From Deltaproteobacteria bacterium (GTDB lineage Bacteria; Desulfobacterota; Desulfarculia; Adiutricales; Adiutricaceae), in assembly GCA_031254895.1 (NCBI GenBank), contig JAIRTO010000236.1, positions 1 to 36,230 on the forward strand: a stretch of DNA of 36,230 nt. Reading direction: 5' to 3'. Positions 31,547 through 36,230 of the stretch are shown in pieces (position 1 is the stretch's first letter; the number at the start of each line of letters is the position of its first letter). The notes under the pieces are model-generated. The model saw only the letters and a program-made list of their open reading frames with translations, made no database searches and was not told the origin of the DNA. The position numbers and the translations under genes are program-made.

Positions 31547-32473
31547 TTATTCCTGAAGCTTCGAAGCGACGAGGCGGCCGAGTTCGGCCGCTTCGGCGGC
31601 GGAGTCGCCTCTTCGACTTAAGGCGACATGTTTGGGCTCGCGGCTTCCGGCCTCGAACAGGAAGGCTCGCATGAAAAGACGATCCGGCTCGGCAAGCGAG
31701 CAATGCGCGGCGACCGGAGCCGTGCAGCCTAGTCCCAGGCGGCTCATGAAGGCGCGTTCGGCGGCCAGGGCCAGGGCGGCGGGAAGGCGTTCAAGCCTGG
31801 CGGCGAGACTTTCGGCGAAGGAGTCGTCGTCGCGCCGTTCCAGAGCCAATTGGCCTTGACCTGGGGCCGGGGCCATGACGTCCAGAGGGATGTCGAAAAC
31901 GCCGGCGTCGGCGGGCAGAAAACTTTGGACGTCCAGCCTATTCAAGGCCGCTTTGGCCAGGATGACGGCCGAGCATTCCCGGCCAATTTTTTTAATCCTG
32001 GTTTCTATGTTTCCCCTGACGGGCAAGATGACCAGATCCGGCCGACATAGCTGCAGAAAGGCCGAGCGCCTCAGACTGGAAGTCCCGACGACGGTTCCGG
32101 CAGGCAGCTGATCCAGAGGCAAATTCGGCCCGCTGACGAGGACGTCCCCCGGGTCGTCCCTTTCGCCGGCCGGGCTGACGACCAGTCCGTCGGGCAGAAG
32201 AGAGGTCATGTCTTTCGCGCTGTGCACGGCCAGGTCTATCTGGCCGGAAAGCAGAGCCGACTCGATTTCCTTGACGAACAGGCCTTTCACCCCCGAAGAG
32301 CCGTAGGGACGCGAGGTCGGGTCGTCGCCGCTGGTTTTGACGGCTTGAAAGACGAAAGTCGTCTCGGGGCTGAGCTCCTGCAGCTGGGCGATCACCTTGG
32401 CCGTCTGGGCGCGAGACAGGGCGCTGCCCCTGGCTCCGACCCGGACCGTTCGGCCTTTTTTAGCGAGAGCCAC
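31547..32473 (-). CDS. hemC: Hydroxymethylbilane synthase (porphobilinogen deaminase)
   Basis: HemC links four porphobilinogen units into hydroxymethylbilane. The 308-residue protein shows VHSAKD at 83-88 (with the catalytic Asp88), GTSSLRR at 130-136, RGNIETR at 153-159 and LGLGCTAPVAA, in which Cys250 should carry the dipyrromethane cofactor. The length is normal for the family. The start is a GTG at 32473 that overlaps the 3' end of fmdB by 14 nt, implying coupled translation, since no clear ribosome-binding site precedes it. The product feeds directly into the HemD domain encoded next. Confidence 0.95.
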   Translation of the reverse strand: MALAKKGRTVRVGARGSALSRAQTAKVIAQLQELSPETTFVFQAVKTSGDDPTSRPYGSSGVKGLFVKEIESALLSGQIDLAVHSAKDMTSLLPDGLVVSPAGERDDPGDVLVSGPNLPLDQLPAGTVVGTSSLRRSAFLQLCRPDLVILPVRGNIETRIKKIGRECSAVILAKAALNRLDVQSFLPADAGVFDIPLDVMAPAPGQGQLALERRDDDSFAESLAARLERLPAALALAAERAFMSRLGLGCTAPVAAHCSLAEPDRLFMRAFLFEAGSREPKHVALSRRGDSAAEAAELGRLVASKLQE

Positions 32474-32699
32474 AGCCGACGCACGAACTGGCGTTGCAAG
32501 AGCCGCAAGAGGAAGAGGACGAGGACGAACTGGAAGCGAGATCCATCGTTCCCCCAGCCGGGCCTAAGCGAAAGCTGGACAGGTGTTTTTGGCAATTGGA
32601 GCGCCCGCAAACGGGACAGACGGGCTCAGCCGAACGGCTGAGCATGAGCTCTTCGAACTCTTGCCCGCAGTCCTGGCACTTGAATTCGTATATGGGCAT
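32460..32699 (-). CDS. FmdB-family zinc-ribbon protein with Ser/Cys-rich tail
   Basis: This 79-residue protein begins MPIYEFKCQDCGQEFEEL and continues with CPVCGRSN, the paired CxxC zinc ribbon of the FmdB family. Members are small and poorly characterised; some are annotated as regulators. The C terminus is a run of nine serines followed by Cys-rich CGSCNASSCVGCGSR, a common but unexplained feature of the family. I chose the ATG at 32699 because it gives the canonical MPIYEF start, with GAGG about 10 nt upstream. An in-frame start at 32768 has no family support. It overlaps hemC and is probably the first gene of the tetrapyrrole operon. Confidence 0.9.
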   Translation of the reverse strand: MPIYEFKCQDCGQEFEELMLSRSAEPVCPVCGRSNCQKHLSSFRLGPAGGTMDLASSSSSSSSSCGSCNASSCVGCGSR

Positions 32700-32798
32700 A
32701 AAAGAGAACCTCGGAAAAAGGCGGTCGGAAACGATTTCGCCGCCAGACTGAGGGTTTTTGACTGGCAAAAAATGGTTGTCGCGGACGCGACAGCGGTC

Positions 32799-32828
32799 AT
32801 ATTATCATCATAAGCGCGGCGGTGGCAA
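32799..32828 (-). promoter_or_regulatory. Putative promoter for the fmdB-hemC-cobA/hemD operon
   Basis: On the minus strand TTGCCA (32828-32823) and TAATAT (32804-32799) are 18 bp apart, about 100 nt upstream of the FmdB start. Agreement with consensus is fair only. Confidence 0.4.
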
Positions 32829-33124
32829 ATTCGCCGCCGTTTTTGGGCTCATCTTTCCGGGGAGCTATTTGGCCTTTTGGCTAAAGTCGGTTAGGCTTTC
32901 GTTTTTTTTCGGCCAAGTCGCTTCAGAAAAAGAAAAAAGAGCGAGAGAGCTCGCAAAATTGCCTTCGCGAGCGGCGCTCCTTTTTGGTCAAAAGCCGATC
33001 GCCTGCGGTTTTGACCAGCTCCCTTATGTCGCCGGGAAAAAGCCATGGGGCGATCCGTTTTTTTTGGCGGGCGCTTCAAGGACGTCTCGCGTCCCTGAGG
33101 CGCCAGCCTTAGGGGGGCAAGAGG
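32829..33124. other. Intergenic region between arsM and the fmdB operon
   Basis: No gene is seen. An imperfect 14-bp inverted repeat at about 33069-33101 lies downstream of arsM, without a T run on the arsM strand. Frames here are low in complexity. Confidence 0.4.
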
Positions 33125-34189
33125 TCAGCAGCCGCAAGCGGAAGATTGGCCGGAAGCGTTGACGGCATGGCCATTGGACGAAGAGCCTTCGGCGCAGTCG
33201 AAGGCGCCGTAATGAACGGCGATGTCGCCGAGGATTTTGAAGAATTTGCCGTAGCGGCTCTGAGACAGCATGGCGGCGGTGTTTCCGCAGACGAGCTTCG
33301 GTTTTCCGGCGAAAAAACGATGATGGTCGTCGAGGTCGAAGAAATGCGGCAAGCCGGGAATGCCGCCGTCGTAAACGGCCGTCTGGCCATAGTCTTCGCA
33401 GGCGTCTTCCAGACCTTCGATTTTGAAGGCTCGGATCGTTCGTTGGGTGAAGCTGACGAAGCCTATTTGGCGATAAATTTCCTCGTCGTCTATCGGGAGC
33501 GGACTGACGGAGACGTGGCGACAATCGACGAAACCGACTCTTCCCATCAGTCTGCGGAAATCCCCGACGTACATGGCTCCGCCCAGACATTCGCCGAGCA
33601 GCGTCAGATTTTTCGCCGCCCATTCCGGCATTCTTCTGTCCGCGAAGACGTCGGAGAAGATCAGTTCGCCGCCCGGTTTCAGAACTCGCCAAATTTCCTT
33701 GAAGACGTCTTCCTTGAACGGCGAGAGGTTGATGACGCAATTGGAGATGACGACGTCGATGGAATCGTCTTCGATACCCGCGTCGCGCAGATTTTCCATA
33801 TAGCCAAGATGGAAGACGACGTTGGATTCGTCGAACCCGAAGATGACCCTTTGTTTTTCCTGGCAGGACTTGGCTAGAGCTATCTGCTCCTCGGTCATGT
33901 CCACGCCGATGGCCAGGCCCTTCGGACCGGCGAGCTTGGAGGCGACGAAAACGTCGCGGCCGGAGCCGCAACCCAAATCGAGAAGCGTGATCCCTTCCAA
34001 CAGAGGCGGAATGGGAGAGCCGCATCCGTAAGATTTTTGGATGATTTCGTCGGCGACGAGAGGCAAGACGTCCCTGACTTCTTTTGAATAGGCGTCCTGG
34101 TCGCACATGCACGACTTGGTCTTCAAATCGTTTTTGCTTCCGAGAATTTTGCCGTAATGCTCCTGCACGGACTTATGCGTTTCGTTCAT
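33125..34189 (-). CDS. arsM: Arsenite S-adenosylmethionine methyltransferase
   Basis: The 354-residue enzyme methylates trivalent arsenic with SAM. The Rossmann SAM site is LLDLGCGSGRD at 69-79, with a VDMTEEQI region at 97-104. Three cysteines fall where arsenic is bound in characterised ArsM: Cys56 (YGCGSPIP), Cys151 (SNCVINLSP) and Cys201 (GECLGGA), and a CMC pair (27, 29) precedes them. Later DFRRLMGRVGF and the C-terminal domain also match. It ends in ACGC, a Cys pair that may help bind arsenic. The ATG at 34189 has AGGAG about 6 nt upstream and lies only 17 nt after the arsR stop, so the gene is co-transcribed with the ArsR-type repressor. This is the one clear metalloid-resistance unit in the window. 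Confidence 0.94.
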   Translation of the reverse strand: MNETHKSVQEHYGKILGSKNDLKTKSCMCDQDAYSKEVRDVLPLVADEIIQKSYGCGSPIPPLLEGITLLDLGCGSGRDVFVASKLAGPKGLAIGVDMTEEQIALAKSCQEKQRVIFGFDESNVVFHLGYMENLRDAGIEDDSIDVVISNCVINLSPFKEDVFKEIWRVLKPGGELIFSDVFADRRMPEWAAKNLTLLGECLGGAMYVGDFRRLMGRVGFVDCRHVSVSPLPIDDEEIYRQIGFVSFTQRTIRAFKIEGLEDACEDYGQTAVYDGGIPGLPHFFDLDDHHRFFAGKPKLVCGNTAAMLSQSRYGKFFKILGDIAVHYGAFDCAEGSSSNGHAVNASGQSSACGC

Positions 34190-34206
34190 TATGACTCCTA
34201 TTTCGT

Positions 34207-34515
34207 TCAACGACATTGGTCGTCGGATTCATGGGGATTTTCGGTTACGGCCGTTAAGGTCAGCAGCAACTCCGCCGCTTTTCGGCTTTTCTCTTCGTCG
34301 ATGGAATACCAGGTCCATTTGCCGGCTTGGCGAGCGTTGACGATTCCGCTTTCAACTAGGACTTTCAGGTGATGCGACAAAGTCGACTGGCAGACGTCCA
34401 CTTTCTCCAAAAGAACGCAGGCGCATTTTTCGCCGCTTCTTAAAAGCTCAAGAACCGTAAGCCGGGTTTCGTCGCAAAAAGCTTTGAAGATGGCGGAATC
34501 GGCTTGTTTTTTCAT
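34207..34515 (-). CDS. arsR: ArsR-family metalloregulator
   Basis: The 102-residue protein has a winged helix-turn-helix (VDVCQSTLSHHLKVLVESGIV at about 39-59). Cysteines at 31, 33 and 42 (EKCACVLLE, DVCQ) are suited to bind As(III) and release the DNA. ArsR proteins repress their own operon until arsenite appears. Here it would control itself and arsM, which follows directly. The ATG at 34515 has GAGG about 7 nt upstream. A promoter and a matching inverted repeat lie just ahead, supporting autoregulation. The C-terminal tail (ESDDQCR) has a further cysteine. Confidence 0.93.
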   Translation of the reverse strand: MKKQADSAIFKAFCDETRLTVLELLRSGEKCACVLLEKVDVCQSTLSHHLKVLVESGIVNARQAGKWTWYSIDEEKSRKAAELLLTLTAVTENPHESDDQCR

Positions 34516-34524
34516 GGTATTCCT

Positions 34525-34546
34525 CAAATCGATTTTTTACGATTTG
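34525..34546 (-). promoter_or_regulatory. Putative ArsR operator
   Basis: A perfect 7-bp inverted repeat, CAAATCG (34525-34531) and CGATTTG (34540-34546), with an 8-nt AT-rich centre lies directly downstream of the arsR -10 box. It would cover the transcription start, as expected for an autorepressor site. Binding by ArsR is inferred. Confidence 0.6.
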
Positions 34547-34575
34547 ATAATAGCCAATTCTCGCTCCTTCGTCAA
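34547..34575 (-). promoter_or_regulatory. Promoter of the arsR-arsM operon
   Basis: On the minus strand TTGACG (34575-34570) and TATTAT (34552-34547) are 17 bp apart. The hexamers are close to consensus and the 3' edge touches the operator repeat. Confidence 0.7.
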
Positions 34576-35098
34576 TCCCCTTGCCGCCTTGTAGCCTGGC
34601 GCCATGGCCGCCTGGCCCTCTTGACCTGCCGTTTGAATCCCTCTTGACCTCTTGGCTGGCGAGCGGGATATGCTCTTTTTGGTTCGGTCGGCTCGTTTCA
34701 TCTTCGGCTTCTTACGTAAAGACTTTACAAAAGGCTTCGCTAGAGCGGTTCGGCGACCGATTCAAGGTCTGCTTGAACAATTTGCGGCGCCCCGACCTAA
34801 AGTCAGTTTACAAACGCGTCTGCTTGAAGCCGAATTTCTTTGAAGCCGAATTTGTTTGAAGCAGAGTTTGCTTGGAGCTGCGTCCGTTTGAAGCTGGTTT
34901 CGCGGAGATTGGCGCGAATTGGCTTATTTCTGAGATAGCCGACAACCTTCGGCTGCGGGATGCCGCCGAAGGCGGTTCCGGCGACTTTATTTAGGAAAGG
35001 GAGGACTTTTAAGGCGGAGAGATTGAGAAATATCTTCGGATGCCGGCGGGATGAGGGAAAACGCGGCGCGTCGCAAAACGAAAAAATCGAAAATTGTG
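34576..35098. other. Intergenic region with a 16-bp degenerate tandem repeat
   Basis: No gene is recognised. At 34822-34897 a 16-bp unit (GTTTGAAGCCGAATTT and variants) is repeated about 4.6 times. Short frames over it are repetitive and not credible proteins. Confidence 0.5.
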
Positions 35099-35127
35099 TT
35101 GACTTTTTTCCTGACTAGGTGTTAAAT
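35099..35127 (+). promoter_or_regulatory. Promoter of tRNA-Glu
   Basis: TTGACT (35099-35104) and TTAAAT (35122-35127) are 17 bp apart and end 14 nt before the tRNA, so a transcript start near 35134 would give a very short leader. Confidence 0.7.
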
Positions 35128-35141
35128 TGCCATTTTTGAGG

Positions 35142-35217
35142 GGTCCCATCGTCTAGTGGTCTAGGACACCGCCCTCTCACGGCGAAAACAGGGGTTCGAG
35201 TCCCCTTGGGACTACCA
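35142..35217 (+). tRNA. tRNA-Glu (anticodon CTC)
   Basis: The cloverleaf has acceptor stem GGTCCCA (35142-35148) with TGGGACT, anticodon loop CTCTCAC (anticodon CTC, Glu), T arm AGGGG-TTCGAGT-CCCCT, discriminator A and encoded CCA (35215-35217). Two oddities are a G-U first acceptor pair and a C-A mismatch at the outer end of the anticodon stem (27-43). The gene has its own promoter. Its CCA end runs directly into a truncated AAA-type gene, which is typical of a tRNA used as an integration site. Confidence 0.93.
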
Positions 35218-35359
35218 GCCTCAATGACGCTGACATCGGCAAAGACAAAATTGTTGTCATAGACGATCCGGTGTCGAGCATGGATAGCAGTGTCTTGTTC
35301 ATCGTCAGCACGCTTGTACGGGAGATGGTCGAGGTCTGCTATAACATTGTTGCGCCAGA
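35217..35359 (+). pseudogene. Remnant of an AAA-type ATPase gene (AAA_13/RloC-like C-terminal part)
   Basis: A frame beginning at the last base of the tRNA CCA reads SLNDADIGKDK, then IVVIDDPVSSMDSSVLFIVS and VREMVEVCYN. IDDPVSSMDS is the Walker B / D-loop of ABC-type ATPases of the AAA_13 group, which includes RloC/PrrC-like anticodon nucleases and related defence proteins. Only about 47 residues survive. The 5' part is missing at the tRNA junction and the 3' part is replaced by the repeat array of the next element. It is a gene scar, not a working protein. Confidence 0.7.
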
Positions 35360-35747
35360 GTTAAAATGTCGTCTGTTATCCAAAGTTAAAATGTCGCAAA
35401 TGACCTTAAGGACGAGGTTAAAATGTCGGTTTTTTTAGGTTAAGAACAATATTGAAATGTCACATTTCAGGTTTAGCGCATTGTTAAAATGTCATGTTTT
35501 TGCAACAATAAATTTTAAAAATACCTATCCTAAGCACACAGTTAAAATGTCACAGGGTTAAGGGCAACTTTAAAGTGTCATTATTTGTATACATTAAGCC
35601 CATTGTTAAAATGTCCTGAACTACACATAAGCGCAAAGTTAATTTATCATTGGCCATGTTCAACTTAAGCGCCAAGTTGAAATGTCGGTAACATTTAACC
35701 CCAAAGTTAAAATGACGGCCGGCACTTAACACCAAAGTTAAAATGTC
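35360..35747. repeat. Array of about 12 copies of an 11-bp motif upstream of a transposase
   Basis: The motif GTTAAAATGTC or a close variant begins at 35360, 35385, 35417, 35451, 35483, 35541, 35569, 35605, 35638, 35676, 35706 and 35737, spaced mostly 28-36 bp apart. One 58-bp interval may hide a decayed copy near 35512. Most copies are preceded 3-10 bp earlier by a TTAAG/TTAAC motif. All copies point the same way and lead to the transposase gene at 35800, so the array is probably the transposase-binding end of the element. Confidence 0.8.
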
Positions 35748-35799
35748 CTAAAATTCTCCTTTTGCCTTTCAATAGATCCCTCGCAAAGGAGAATTTCGC

Positions 35800-36230
35800 A
35801 TGAACCCAATTGACCGCAAACCAGACAATCACGCCAAGCGTCCAGACGATGACGTCAAACACAAAGACTCATCTAATGACACAGTGCAGGTAAAGGAGCC
35901 ACGTACCGGAGACCGTGAGTCAGACTTCCCCCCCCCAACTTTAACGATGATGAGGTCATAAACAAAAACTCACCTGATTGCAAGAACCAGCCAACCGACA
36001 AGAGTCCTGCTGAAAGAGCCGCCATCATCGGCAGGGTCGTCAACGAGAGAATGCCCCAAGCTTACGCAGCCAAGCTCTTGGGGCGCAACATCAGGACGGT
36101 CCAGAGGATGGCCGGCACGTACCGTGCCGAAGGCGCGGCCGGACTTGCCCATGGGCTCTGCGGCCGGCCTTCCAACAACAGCAGGCTGGCCCTCCAAAGG
36201 GACGTGGCCATCGCTCTCATACGGGACAAA
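35800..36230 (+). CDS. ISNCY-like transposase, N-terminal part, frame broken at a C run; continues beyond window
   Basis: A strong AAAGGAG site lies 8 nt before the ATG at 35800. The first frame gives 53 residues of charged sequence (MNPIDRKPDNHAKRPDDDV...) and stops at 35959-35961. From the nine-C run (35928-35936) another frame is open to the end of the window and encodes a helix-turn-helix with AAKLLGRNIRTVQRMAGTYR and then EGAAGLAHGLCGRPSNN, highly typical of ISNCY/ISDol1-type transposases. Joining the two frames needs a -1 slip or one extra C. This may be programmed slippage, a true inactivating mutation, or a base-calling error in the homopolymer. The catalytic DDE part lies right of the window. 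Confidence 0.78.

Noticed and set aside
34651-34859. Small plus-strand frames after the arsR promoter
   Set aside because: They run through the 16-bp tandem array and lack ribosome-binding sites and any family resemblance.

Overview
This window looks like chromosomal DNA of a fairly GC-rich, Gram-negative anaerobe, most plausibly a deltaproteobacterium (Desulfobacterota). The reasons are an LptD outer-membrane assembly gene, Lgt, rubrerythrin, a fused CobA-HemD protein beside HemC, a free-standing AICAR transformylase, and an ISNCY-type transposase. The lineage is an inference from gene content, not a measured placement.

Layout. Positions 1-1530 hold no protein gene: a 72-bp palindromic element with flanking 8-bp direct repeats, a tRNA-Asp on the minus strand with a consensus promoter and terminator, and a cluster of small hairpins and repeats. 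From 1531 to 10270 come housekeeping genes: an Smr-domain protein, a membrane metallophosphoesterase, a CorA-type transporter (all +), an Mrp-type P-loop ATPase and a large multi-domain membrane protein (both -), then a UbiB/ABC1-family kinase (+). Rubrerythrin follows at 10946.

Positions 11450-18745 are gene-poor and in part AT-rich. They hold only a GyrI-like effector-binding protein and two related TetR-family regulators, the second with a long C-terminal extension, followed by tandem repeats and a 48-bp palindrome. MetY (O-acetylhomoserine sulfhydrylase) starts at 18746 and converges on a minus-strand block across a bidirectional terminator. That block runs, in transcription order, arsR-arsM; then fmdB-hemC-cobA/hemD (tetrapyrrole synthesis) and a UvrD/PcrA-type helicase; then folC-lptD (overlapping stop/start) and purH(AICARFT)-lgt.

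The right end (35099-36230) is a mobile-element junction. A tRNA-Glu gene with its own promoter abuts, at its CCA end, the tail of an AAA-type ATPase gene. That remnant is cut by an array of about 12 copies of an 11-bp motif (GTTAAAATGTC) spaced near 31 bp. The array leads into an ISNCY-like transposase whose reading frame breaks at a run of nine C. The array and the palindrome at 420-491 share a 17/19 match, which suggests the palindrome may be a non-autonomous relative of the same element. Several intergenic gaps also carry short degenerate tandem repeats with unrelated unit sequences.
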